A stretch of 64,000 nt of DNA. It comes from Aureibaculum luteum. Its GTDB lineage: Bacteria; Bacteroidota; Bacteroidia; Flavobacteriales; Flavobacteriaceae. Below are positions 35,701 to 43,871 of the stretch, piece after piece (positions within the stretch are counted from its first letter, which is position 1; every line of letters begins with the position of its first letter). The notes below the pieces were generated by a model. It had not been told where the DNA came from. It searched no databases and worked only from the letters and a program-made list of their open reading frames with translations. Location: assembly GCF_003449015.1 (NCBI RefSeq), contig NZ_QRGD01000003.1, forward strand, positions 62,001 to 126,000. Direction: 5' to 3'. A program made the translations under genes and the position numbers.

Positions 35701-35724
35701 ATTTATTTATTATATCTTATATTT

Positions 35725-35754
35725 AAAGCCTGACAAATTTTGTCAGGCTTTTTA
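35725..35754 (+). terminator. Terminator between rpsP and rimM
   Basis: Stem AAAGCCTGAC / GTCAGGCTTT with a T run right behind. It lies inside the rpsP-rimM-trmN6 group and would attenuate the downstream genes relative to rpsP. Confidence 0.85.
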
Positions 35755-35763
35755 ATTTTTATT

Positions 35764-36294
35764 ATGCAAAAAAAAGATTGTTTCTATTTAGGAAAAGTAG
35801 TTAGAAAACACAGTTTTAAAGGAGAAGTAGTTATAAAGCTAGATACAGATGAGCCAGACTTGTATCAAAATATGGATGCTGTATTTTTAGAAGCTGGTAA
35901 TAACTTTATTCCCTTTTTTATAGAAAAAAGCCTCTTACAAAAAGGTAATCAACTCCGTGTACAGTTCGAAAACTTTACCACAGAAGAAGATGCAGATTCT
36001 ATTATGAAATGTGGTGTGTATCTACCTTTAACCTTATTACCTAAACTAACTGGAAATAAATTTTACTATCACGAAGTAATTGGGTTTACTATTGAAGATG
36101 TAAATTACGGTAGCGTTGGTAGTCTAGTGGGTGTCAATGACAAAACAGCTCAGCCCCTTTTTATAATTGAAAATGGAGACAAAGAAGTTTTGATTCCAAT
36201 GATAGATGACTTTATAAAAAAAGTAGATAGAGCTAACAAAAAAATTGTTGTGGAAACTCCTGAGGGATTAATTGAAATGTATTTAGATGAATAA
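35764..36294 (+). CDS. rimM: Ribosome maturation factor RimM
   Basis: 176 residues from the ATG at 35764. A TTG in frame at 35740 lies in the terminator and is not credible. The N-terminal barrel shows YLGKVVRKHSFKGEVVIKL, and the C-terminal PRC barrel shows YGSVGSLVGVNDKTAQPLFII and VLIPMIDDFIKKVD. RimM binds free 30S subunits near S19 and helps 16S rRNA processing. Its end overlaps the start of trmN6 by eight bases, so translation of the two is probably coupled. Confidence 0.95.
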   Translation: MQKKDCFYLGKVVRKHSFKGEVVIKLDTDEPDLYQNMDAVFLEAGNNFIPFFIEKSLLQKGNQLRVQFENFTTEEDADSIMKCGVYLPLTLLPKLTGNKFYYHEVIGFTIEDVNYGSVGSLVGVNDKTAQPLFIIENGDKEVLIPMIDDFIKKVDRANKKIVVETPEGLIEMYLDE

Positions 36295-37000
36295 ACTCTT
36301 TTCATTCAAACAATTCACCATTAATCAAGACCAATGTGCAATGAAAATTGGCACTGATGGTGTATTATTAGGAGCTTGGACTTCTATAAAGCACAATCCT
36401 GAATCAATATTAGATATTGGAACGGGAACTGGCGTTATTGCATTACAATTGGCTCAACGAAGTGATGCCGAAATAATTGATGCCATAGAAATTGATGACA
36501 ATGCTTTTGAACAAGCCGTTGAAAATTTTGAAAACTCACCTTGGGGTGATCGATTATTTTGCTATCATGCTTCTTTGGAAGAATTTACAAATGAAATGGA
36601 TGATAACTATGATTTGATAATTTCAAACCCCCCATTTTATAACGATGCGTTTCAAAGTGATGATAATGCTAGAAATACAGCTCGTTTCACAGATTCATTA
36701 CCTTTTGATATACTCCTCAAATCCGTGTCTAAACTATTAAGTAGCACTGGTGTTTTTACGGTTATTATACCCTATAAAGAAGAAAAAAATTTTATAAAAT
36801 TAGCAAAACAGCATAACCTTTTCGTCAACATTATCTGTAACGTTAAAGGCACACCAACTTCTGATATTAAAAGAAGTTTATTAGAATTTTCATTTACAGA
36901 AAATGAAGTAATAATGGAGGACTTGGTAATTGAAACTGCTCGGCATCACTACACGGACACTTATATTAAATTAGTAAAAGACTTTTATTTAAAAATGTAA
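36287..37000 (+). CDS. trmN6: tRNA1(Val) (adenine-37-N6)-methyltransferase TrmN6 (YfiC)
   Basis: 237 residues. SAM-binding motif ILDIGTGTGVIALQLAQR (41-58) and the N6-adenine motif NPPFYN at 114-119; the N-terminal segment FSFKQFTINQDQCAMKIGTDGVLLG is that of the YfiC/TrmN6 group. It methylates A37 of tRNA(Val). Overlaps rimM by eight bases and is the last gene of the group. The exact target is inferred from family membership. Confidence 0.9.
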   Translation: MNKLFSFKQFTINQDQCAMKIGTDGVLLGAWTSIKHNPESILDIGTGTGVIALQLAQRSDAEIIDAIEIDDNAFEQAVENFENSPWGDRLFCYHASLEEFTNEMDDNYDLIISNPPFYNDAFQSDDNARNTARFTDSLPFDILLKSVSKLLSSTGVFTVIIPYKEEKNFIKLAKQHNLFVNIICNVKGTPTSDIKRSLLEFSFTENEVIMEDLVIETARHHYTDTYIKLVKDFYLKM

Positions 37001-37127
37001 TTTACTTAATTGAATACATGATTTTTTGAATTCAGAAAAGTATCACTCAACGCAGATAACAAAAAAAATTAGATGCCGAAACGAGTTCAGTATAATTCTG
37101 TTCTATTAAATAATCAGTGTATATTAA

Positions 37128-38498
37128 CTACCCAATCACAACATCTGGGTTATATCCTAAATAGGGTGTCTTAATTTCGTTAAACACAATTCCATGACTT
37201 TCTAACTCTTTTAAAATAGGATCATAAACCTCTTTGGTTATTGGTATTTGAACACCTGGCGTCGTAATCTTTTTATTTAGAATTAATAAAGTAGCTATAG
37301 CAACAGGTAAGCCAACCGTCTTTGCCATCGCAGTAAAAGTTTGATCCTCACCAATAACGACCATTGTCGATTCTATTTGACGTTTTTCATTTTGATATTC
37401 GTAACCAAATTTATGTTGCATTACAATCATGTCTTTGTCCTCCTTTTTCAAAGTCCAACTATCCATTAGTATTTTCTGCAATACTTGAGCCGGTGTAGCA
37501 TTTTTTAACCCTACTTTTATAGTATGATCAAAAATATTTAACTCTAATAATTTCTCCCACATGATATCATCTTGGTCAATTTTTAAATAAGAGCGTAGTT
37601 TTAACTCGACAGAATCATGAGGATTATAAGCTAAAAATGAGTTTGTAAACTCACGATAACTCATATGCTCTGAACCTTCTAACGTATAACTATCATCTGT
37701 CATACCCAACTGTACAAACAAATTCCAAGCTCTTGAAAAACCAACACGTCTAATGGTTCCTCTATACATTGTGAGTATATTTTCTAACCCATAAGTTTTA
37801 ATATATTTCAAGGAATCTCTGTTGGCATAGGCTTCAAACTTTCCAACATTTGGTAGATTCAATATTTCTGTTCTTCTAAATAATTTATGATACGGTATAT
37901 ATTTATAAGTACCCTCTTGTATAAATTTTGCAGCTCCGCCTTGTCCAGCTAAAACAACATTTCTAGGGTTCCATGTAAATTTGTAATTCCACAAATTAGA
38001 ATCACTCTCAGGAGCCACTAAACCACCTGTAAATGATTCAAACAACAACATTTTAGCGTCGTTTTCTCTAATCCTATCAATAACTTTCATGGCACTCATG
38101 TGATCAACTCCAGGATCCAAGCCAATCTCATTCATAAAGACCAACCCTTGTGCTTTAACCTCAGCATCTAAGGCTTTCATTTCGTCAGAGACATAAGAAG
38201 CAGTAACCATATTCTTTTTATACCTAATACAATCTTTAGCTACTTCAATATGAAATCTTGCGGGTAACATTGAAACTACGATGTCGGCATTTTTTATCGC
38301 TAAAACTCTCGATTTTTCATCAAAAATATCAAGCACAATCGCTTTCGCATTTTCATGATTTTTTATGATAGACTCTGCTAAATCAATAGAAATATCTGCT
38401 ATGGTAAGCTGTAATTTTTCAGTTACAGATTTTTCCAATAAATAGTTGATAAGTGAAGCAGATGAGCGACCTGCACCAATAATAAGAATGTTACGCAT
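37128..38498 (-). CDS. Saccharopine dehydrogenase-like oxidoreductase
   Basis: 456 residues. Rossmann motif NILIIGAGRSSASLINYL at the start, then VVSMLPARFHIEVAKDCI and the family's EIGLDPGVDHMSAMKVID segment (about 143-160), with the C-terminal domain typical of saccharopine reductases (LYS9-like). The family links lysine and alpha-aminoadipate metabolism. The enzyme may take part in lysine degradation or synthesis; there are no pathway neighbours here. Transcribed alone. Confidence 0.85.
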   Translation of the reverse strand: MRNILIIGAGRSSASLINYLLEKSVTEKLQLTIADISIDLAESIIKNHENAKAIVLDIFDEKSRVLAIKNADIVVSMLPARFHIEVAKDCIRYKKNMVTASYVSDEMKALDAEVKAQGLVFMNEIGLDPGVDHMSAMKVIDRIRENDAKMLLFESFTGGLVAPESDSNLWNYKFTWNPRNVVLAGQGGAAKFIQEGTYKYIPYHKLFRRTEILNLPNVGKFEAYANRDSLKYIKTYGLENILTMYRGTIRRVGFSRAWNLFVQLGMTDDSYTLEGSEHMSYREFTNSFLAYNPHDSVELKLRSYLKIDQDDIMWEKLLELNIFDHTIKVGLKNATPAQVLQKILMDSWTLKKEDKDMIVMQHKFGYEYQNEKRQIESTMVVIGEDQTFTAMAKTVGLPVAIATLLILNKKITTPGVQIPITKEVYDPILKELESHGIVFNEIKTPYLGYNPDVVIG

Positions 38499-38630
38499 AG
38501 ATTAAAAAAATTGATTCACGAATGTATAAAAATTACTGACCATAATCAAAAATAGTGCGTATCATTTTCTCGAATTAAAATAGTAAAAAACGTTAAGAGC
38601 AATCGCAGGTATGATGTTACAAATATGTAC

Positions 38631-38638
38631 TACTTTTG
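38631..38638 (+). promoter_or_regulatory. Bacteroidetes -7 box (TACTTTTG) of the DUF423 gene
   Basis: TAnnTTTG, 22 bases before the ATG at 38660. Confidence 0.55.
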
Positions 38639-38659
38639 TGATAGAACAATCCTTTTAAA

Positions 38660-39028
38660 ATGAAAAAAAACTTATCAATTACTGCCATTTTAGGTATGCT
38701 TGCCATTGTACTAGGTGCCTTTGGTGCACACGCTCTAAAAGAAAAATTAGGAGCTGATGCCCTGCTGAGTTATGAAAAAGGAGTACGCTATCAAATGTAT
38801 CACGTATTTGCACTCCTTTTCGTTAACACCTATTCTGGCTTCAGTTCTAAAGGTAGACAAACAATAAGTTGGCTATTTTTCCTAGGTATTTTATTATTTT
38901 CTGGCTCAATTTACGCTATAACAGTGGGTGGTATTGACCCTAAACTTATTTGGTTTATCACCCCATTAGGTGGTTTATTATTTATTATAGGATGGCTTGT
39001 TATGTTTTTCAACTTTCTTAAGAAATAA
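38660..39028 (+). CDS. DUF423 family small membrane protein (YgdD-like)
   Basis: 122 residues with four hydrophobic segments. The N-terminal motif GAFGAHALKEKLGADALLSYEKGVRYQMYH is the DUF423 signature. The function of this inner-membrane family is not established. The next feature downstream is the operator-like palindrome of pckA, which begins 4 bases after the stop codon. Confidence 0.9.
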   Translation: MKKNLSITAILGMLAIVLGAFGAHALKEKLGADALLSYEKGVRYQMYHVFALLFVNTYSGFSSKGRQTISWLFFLGILLFSGSIYAITVGGIDPKLIWFITPLGGLLFIIGWLVMFFNFLKK

Positions 39029-39031
39029 AAA

Positions 39032-39055
39032 TTTTACGAAAACGTTTTCGTAAAA
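39032..39055. promoter_or_regulatory. 24-bp perfect palindrome, LacI-type operator, over the pckA -33 region
   Basis: The half-site TTTTACGAAAAC is followed by its exact complement with no spacer, giving a central AACGTT core as in LacI/GalR family operators. It sits 12 bases upstream of the -7 box of pckA, so bound protein would cover the -33 region and repress. Absence of a loop and of GC pairs argues against a terminator of the preceding DUF423 gene. Confidence 0.65.
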
Positions 39056-39067
39056 AGTAATATTGCT

Positions 39068-39075
39068 TAATTTTG
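39068..39075 (+). promoter_or_regulatory. Bacteroidetes -7 box (TAATTTTG) of pckA
   Basis: TAnnTTTG, 21 bases before the ATG at 39097, directly downstream of the palindrome. Confidence 0.6.
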
Positions 39076-39096
39076 TAGTTCAAACTAACTCATAAT

Positions 39097-40713
39097 ATGA
39101 AAGATTCTACAAAATCAGTAAATGCAGTATTAAAAAAATATGGCATAAAAAATGCCAATGTACATTGGAACTCATCACCCGAAGAACTCACAAAAATTTG
39201 CGTTGATAACGGTTTAGGTAAAATAGCTGATTCCGGAGCATTAATGGTAAACACAGGTGAGTTTACAGGAAGATCTCCTCAGGATCGATTTATCGTAAAA
39301 GATGAGATTTCTGAAGATAAAGTTTGGTGGGGTAACATAAATATACCTTTTGAAGCTGAAAAATTTGACCGCCTTTATGATAAAGTAATTAAGCACTTAT
39401 CAGGAAAAGAACTCTATGCCCGTGATGCCTATGCTTGTGCTGACGACAGATATAGAATGAACATTAGAATAATAACTGAACTTCCTTGGTCTAACTTATT
39501 TGCTTACAATATGTTTTTAAGACCTACGGAAAGTGAATTGGAATTGTTCCAACCCGATTGGCTACTATTACAAGCCCCAAGTTTTATGGCTGTTGCTAAA
39601 GAAGATGGTACACGCCAGCATAATTTCGCTATTTTAAATTTTAAAAGAAAAGTTATTTTAATTGGCGGTACAGGTTATACTGGTGAAATAAAGAAGGGAA
39701 TTTTTTCTGCATTAAATTTTATCCTTCCTGTTGAAAAAGAAACATTACCGATGCATTGTTCATCAAATGTTGGAGAAAATGGAGAAACAGCAATTTTCTT
39801 CGGATTATCAGGCACAGGTAAAACAACATTGTCTGCAGATCCTAATCGTAAATTAATTGGCGATGATGAACATGGTTGGACAAAAGACAACACCATTTTT
39901 AATTTTGAAGGCGGTTGCTATGCGAAGGTTATTAATCTTTCTGAAGAAAATGAACCCGATATTTTCAAAGCAATTAAGTCTGGAGCGATATTAGAAAACG
40001 TGGTATGCAAAGCCGGTACTAATGAAGTTGATTTTGAAAACACTTCAATTACACAAAACACCCGAGTTAGTTACCCTATCAATCACATAAAAAACATAAA
40101 AACGCCTTCTCTAGCGGGTAACCCCAAAAATATATTCTTTCTAACGGCTGATGCTTTTGGAGTTTTACCTCCAATTTCACGTTTACTGCCAAACCAAGCT
40201 GCTTATCATTTTATATCAGGTTATACGGCAAAAGTTGCAGGAACCGAAGCTGGGGTTACAGAACCTGTCCCTTCTTTTTCTGCCTGTTTTGGTGCTCCTT
40301 TTATGCCATTACATCCTGCTAAATACGCAGAAATGTTAAGCAAAAAAATGAAAGATTCAAATGTAAATGTTTGGTTGGTAAATACAGGATGGACTGGTGG
40401 CCCTTATGGGGTTGGTACCCGAATGAAATTAAAATATACAAGAGCAATGATCAATGCCGCATTAAACGGTGATTTAGGATCTTACAATTATAAAGATTAC
40501 CATATTCATTCTGTATTTGGTGTAGCTCAGCCAAGAAGTTGCCCAGGTGTGCCCACAGATGTTTTAAGTCCTCGAACTACTTGGAATGATGATGAAGCGT
40601 ATTATAAAATGGCCTTTAAATTATCAAATGCTTTTAGAGAAAATTTTGACAAATTTGAAGCCATTGCCAACGAAGAAATAAGACGTGGTGGTCCACAACG
40701 TTTCGCTTTTTAA
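39097..40713 (+). CDS. pckA: Phosphoenolpyruvate carboxykinase (ATP)
   Basis: 538 residues, the usual size for the ATP-dependent enzyme. P-loop GLSGTGKTT at 236-244, the metal site IGDDEHGW just after it, the N-terminal TGEFTGRSPQDRFIV and the substrate region with TRVSYPINHI. It makes PEP from oxaloacetate and ATP, the entry to gluconeogenesis. The palindrome over its promoter suggests that a LacI-type sensor of sugar supply represses it. Its stop overlaps the convergent lipoprotein gene's stop by four bases. Confidence 0.97.
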   Translation: MKDSTKSVNAVLKKYGIKNANVHWNSSPEELTKICVDNGLGKIADSGALMVNTGEFTGRSPQDRFIVKDEISEDKVWWGNINIPFEAEKFDRLYDKVIKHLSGKELYARDAYACADDRYRMNIRIITELPWSNLFAYNMFLRPTESELELFQPDWLLLQAPSFMAVAKEDGTRQHNFAILNFKRKVILIGGTGYTGEIKKGIFSALNFILPVEKETLPMHCSSNVGENGETAIFFGLSGTGKTTLSADPNRKLIGDDEHGWTKDNTIFNFEGGCYAKVINLSEENEPDIFKAIKSGAILENVVCKAGTNEVDFENTSITQNTRVSYPINHIKNIKTPSLAGNPKNIFFLTADAFGVLPPISRLLPNQAAYHFISGYTAKVAGTEAGVTEPVPSFSACFGAPFMPLHPAKYAEMLSKKMKDSNVNVWLVNTGWTGGPYGVGTRMKLKYTRAMINAALNGDLGSYNYKDYHIHSVFGVAQPRSCPGVPTDVLSPRTTWNDDEAYYKMAFKLSNAFRENFDKFEAIANEEIRRGGPQRFAF

Positions 40714-41123
40714 TCAATCCGAAAAGACCCTAATCGCATATTGTATTTTTTCTGTGCAAACTGAAAATACTGATAAAGCTTGTAATTGACTTCCATTCCA
40801 TAATCTATATTGGGCTGGTAGTCAATTTCATTTTCATATATATTTGTATTATATCTAGTAGGACTCCTAAACCTACTATTCCACTCCATAACATAAACCC
40901 AATTTTTTGATTCTAAAGTACTTAGACTATAATAACTTTCCGGTTTTGCAGAAATCAAATAACTTGTAAATCCTGGATCAATAATAGTAATTTCATACTC
41001 CAAACTATCATTTGCAATTCTTACAGGTTCTTCTTTATCTTCATTAGAAGTAGTTGTTTGTTGTGTACCACAACCCACAATTAAAAAACCGAGTATCCCA
41101 AAAACGTAAATAAAATTTTTCAT
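40710..41123 (-). CDS. Lipoprotein, DUF6146-like
   Basis: 137 residues from the ATG at 41123; an upstream in-frame start adds seven residues before the signal. Lipoprotein signal with GFLIVGC. The mature part begins with a polar linker and has EITIIDPGFTSYLISAKPESYYS and the C-terminal NIDYGMEVNYKLYQYFQFAQKKYNM. I think it matches the Bacteroidetes DUF6146 group, from memory. Function is unknown. It is transcribed toward pckA. Confidence 0.7.
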   Translation of the reverse strand: MKNFIYVFGILGFLIVGCGTQQTTTSNEDKEEPVRIANDSLEYEITIIDPGFTSYLISAKPESYYSLSTLESKNWVYVMEWNSRFRSPTRYNTNIYENEIDYQPNIDYGMEVNYKLYQYFQFAQKKYNMRLGSFRID

Positions 41124-41179
41124 TATTTTATAATTTATTGACAACCATTAATATACAAAAACTATTCCAATTTAAGAAT

Positions 41180-42277
41180 TTAAAACTCTAGTTTTAACTG
41201 AAACTCAACAGGCTCTTCCTTTTCAACCGTATTTGTATTTAAATTAGACAACGAAATACCCAACAACCTTACAGATTCATGCATTTCTTCTTGGTATAAT
41301 AATTCTTTGGCCTGCTCTAATAAAACACTCTTATCTTTTACAAAATAGGGTAATGTTTTACTTCTAGTTTGTATTGTAAAATCGCTATACTTAATTTTTA
41401 AGGTAATAGTTTTACCTGAAATATTTGGTTTTAAAAGTCTACCAGATAGTTCTTCAGCTATTATTTCCAATTTCTCGAGCATGTAAATTTCTGAAGTCAA
41501 ATTGGTATTAAAAGTATGTTCAGCCGCAACAGATTTTCTGGTTCGGTCAGGTTTAACTTCACCATTGTGAATTCCCCTAACAATATCAAAATAATGTTTC
41601 CCTGATTTTTTAAAATGCTCCGTCAAAAAATTAGATGACTTTTCTTTTAAGTCCTTTCCTGTAAATATGCCTAAATTGTACATTTTTGAAGCGGTCACTT
41701 TACCAACACCATAGAATTTTTTAATATCTAAAGCTTCTAAAAATGCTAATACTTCTTCTGGAGGTACTGTCTTTTGCCCGTTTGGCTTATTTACATCAGA
41801 GGCAATTTTTGCGACAAACTTATTAATAGAAATGCCCGCTGAAGCATACAAACCTACTTCATTGTAAATTTGTTGTCTAATTTCTTGAGCCAAGATCGTT
41901 GCTGAAGGAAAGTTCTTTTTATTCTTTGTCACATCCAAATAAGCCTCATCTAAGGATAAAGGCTCTACCAAATCTGTATATTGATTGAAAATAGCTCTTA
42001 TTTGAGATGAAATCTCTTTGTATCGCGAAAAGCGAGGCTTTACAAATATTAAATGAGGACAATTTTTTCGTGCTAACATGCCACTCATAGCCGAACGGAC
42101 TCCATATTTACGAGCCTCATAACTAGCCGCTGCAACAACGCCTCGCTCTCCACCTCCGCCAACAGCCAAGGGTTTCCCTTGCAACTCAGGATTATCCATT
42201 TGTTCTACAGAGGCATAAAATGCATCCATATCAACATGAATTATTTTTCGGTATGGCGGTAATAAAGACATATTCAA
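41180..42277 (-). CDS. dinB: DNA polymerase IV (Y-family translesion polymerase)
   Basis: 365 residues. Catalytic motifs HVDMDAFYASVEQ (N-terminal Asp) and PLSLDEAYLDVT (Asp-Glu pair), the steric-gate region around YASVE, and the thumb segment KFYGVGKVTASKMYNLGI. The little-finger domain follows (about 240-345). Error-prone bypass of DNA damage. There is no beta-clamp motif I can point to with confidence beyond the C-terminal VEFQLKLEF, which resembles one. Located after the gdhA terminator. Confidence 0.95.
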   Translation of the reverse strand: MNMSLLPPYRKIIHVDMDAFYASVEQMDNPELQGKPLAVGGGGERGVVAAASYEARKYGVRSAMSGMLARKNCPHLIFVKPRFSRYKEISSQIRAIFNQYTDLVEPLSLDEAYLDVTKNKKNFPSATILAQEIRQQIYNEVGLYASAGISINKFVAKIASDVNKPNGQKTVPPEEVLAFLEALDIKKFYGVGKVTASKMYNLGIFTGKDLKEKSSNFLTEHFKKSGKHYFDIVRGIHNGEVKPDRTRKSVAAEHTFNTNLTSEIYMLEKLEIIAEELSGRLLKPNISGKTITLKIKYSDFTIQTRSKTLPYFVKDKSVLLEQAKELLYQEEMHESVRLLGISLSNLNTNTVEKEEPVEFQLKLEF

Positions 42278-42320
42278 AAATAATGAAAAAAGCTCACCTT
42301 AACCTTCGTAAAGTGAGGCA

Positions 42321-42347
42321 ATAAAAAACTCGCCAAAAGGCGAGTTT
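42321..42347 (-). terminator. Terminator of the first glutamate dehydrogenase gene
   Basis: Stem AAACTCGCC / GGCGAGTTT with an AAAA loop; on the minus strand it ends in a T run. Confidence 0.85.
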
Positions 42348-42383
42348 AATAATTTATATTGTCTAAAATTTAATCGTATCTTT

Positions 42384-43721
42384 TTACAATACTCCTTGAT
42401 CCATCATGGCATCTGCAACTTTTATAAACCCAGCAATATTTGCTCCTTTTACATAATTTACATATCCATCAGGTTCTGTTCCATATTTTGTACAAGCGAT
42501 GTGAATAGAAGTCATTATTTGATGTAATTTAGCATCTACTTCTTCCATAGGCCAATTTAATTTCATCGCATTCTGAGACATTTCTAAACCAGAAACTGCA
42601 ACACCACCTGCATTAACTGCTTTTCCGGGTGCGTATAGTATTTTGTTTTTATGGAATACATCAATTGCTTCAGGTGTACAACCCATATTAGAAACTTCTG
42701 ACACATATTTTACGCCATTATTTACTAATTTCTGAGCATCTTCATCATTCATTTCATTTTGCGTAGCACATGGCATAGCGATATCACATTTTACGCTCCA
42801 AGGTTTTTCTCCAGGATAAAATTTAGCTTCAGGAAATTCTTGAACATAAGGAGAAACGATATCATTATTTGAAGCTCTTAAGGCTAATAAATAATCTATT
42901 TTGTCAGCATCTAAACCTTTTTCATCGTATATATAACCGTCCGGTCCAGAAATAGTAACTACTTTACCACCTAATTCCGTAACTTTTAAAGCAACTCCCC
43001 AAGTTACATTCCCAAATCCTGAAAGAGTAACTGTTTTCCCTTTAAAACTATCATTTTGAGTATCTAACATTTCTTTGGTAAAATAAGTACCTCCGAAACC
43101 TGTAGCTTCAGGTCTAATTAAGCTTCCGCCCCAATTTAAACCCTTACCTGTAAATACACCTGTATTTTCTTGTTGTAATTTTTTGTACATACCATACATG
43201 AACCCAATTTCACGTCCACCAGTTCCGATATCACCAGCTGGCACATCTGTATTTGGTCCAATAACCCTCCATAATTCGAGCATGAAAGCTTGACAAAAAC
43301 GCATAATTTCAGCATCTGATTTTCCCTTAGGATTAAAATCAGATCCTCCTTTAGCACCTCCCATAGGCAGGGTTGTCAATGCATTTTTGAAGATTTGCTC
43401 AAAACCTAAAAATTTAAGAATACTTAAGTTTACACTTGGGTGTAAACGAATACCTCCTTTATATGGACCAATAGCGTTATTAAATTGAATTCTATGACCT
43501 AAATTAACTTGAACTTCGCCATTATCATCAACCCATGAAATTCTGAAAGTAAAAACACGATCTGGTTCTACTAATCTTTCAATAATTTTTGCTGATGCGT
43601 ATTGTGGATTCTCATTATAAATGTTCTCTATAGATTCTAGTACCTCATGCACCGCCTGTAAATATTCTTTTTCTCCAGGGTGTTTTGTTTCTAGATTGTT
43701 TAAGATTTCTTTTACATTCAT
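42384..43721 (-). CDS. gdhA: Glutamate dehydrogenase, SGPDG-loop type
   Basis: 445 residues. Active-site segment LPMGGAKGGSDFNPKGKS (118-135) with the catalytic Lys, and the dinucleotide-binding motif TLSGFGNVTWG. The loop at the end of the second strand reads SGPDG (258-262), in contrast to SDSSG of the second copy at 47153 and of the E. coli NADP enzyme. The two enzymes therefore may differ in cofactor or in regulation. Interconverts 2-oxoglutarate plus ammonia and glutamate. Monocistronic, with its own promoter and terminator. Confidence 0.93.
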   Translation of the reverse strand: MNVKEILNNLETKHPGEKEYLQAVHEVLESIENIYNENPQYASAKIIERLVEPDRVFTFRISWVDDNGEVQVNLGHRIQFNNAIGPYKGGIRLHPSVNLSILKFLGFEQIFKNALTTLPMGGAKGGSDFNPKGKSDAEIMRFCQAFMLELWRVIGPNTDVPAGDIGTGGREIGFMYGMYKKLQQENTGVFTGKGLNWGGSLIRPEATGFGGTYFTKEMLDTQNDSFKGKTVTLSGFGNVTWGVALKVTELGGKVVTISGPDGYIYDEKGLDADKIDYLLALRASNNDIVSPYVQEFPEAKFYPGEKPWSVKCDIAMPCATQNEMNDEDAQKLVNNGVKYVSEVSNMGCTPEAIDVFHKNKILYAPGKAVNAGGVAVSGLEMSQNAMKLNWPMEEVDAKLHQIMTSIHIACTKYGTEPDGYVNYVKGANIAGFIKVADAMMDQGVL

Positions 43722-43761
43722 GTCTGTATATTTTATTTATTTTAAAACGTAAAACTCATAA

Positions 43762-43769
43762 CAAAATTA
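43762..43769 (-). promoter_or_regulatory. Bacteroidetes -7 box (TAATTTTG) of the first gdhA
   Basis: TAnnTTTG on the minus strand, with a TTTG 24 bases further upstream (43794-43797). Confidence 0.5.
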
Positions 43770-43871
43770 CAATTATTAAATTCTATTTTCAGCAAATTAA
43801 AACTAATTATTTATGCAATATGATAATTTTAACTTACAATAGTTATAACATAATATTAAATCCTCAAAAGA

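Noticed and set aside
35740-35763. TTG start for RimM at 35740
   Set aside because: It lies within the hairpin of a terminator; the ATG at 35764 begins the conserved N-terminus.
39032-39055. Terminator of the DUF423 gene
   Set aside because: A 24-bp palindrome with no loop and low GC, placed over the next promoter, fits an operator better.
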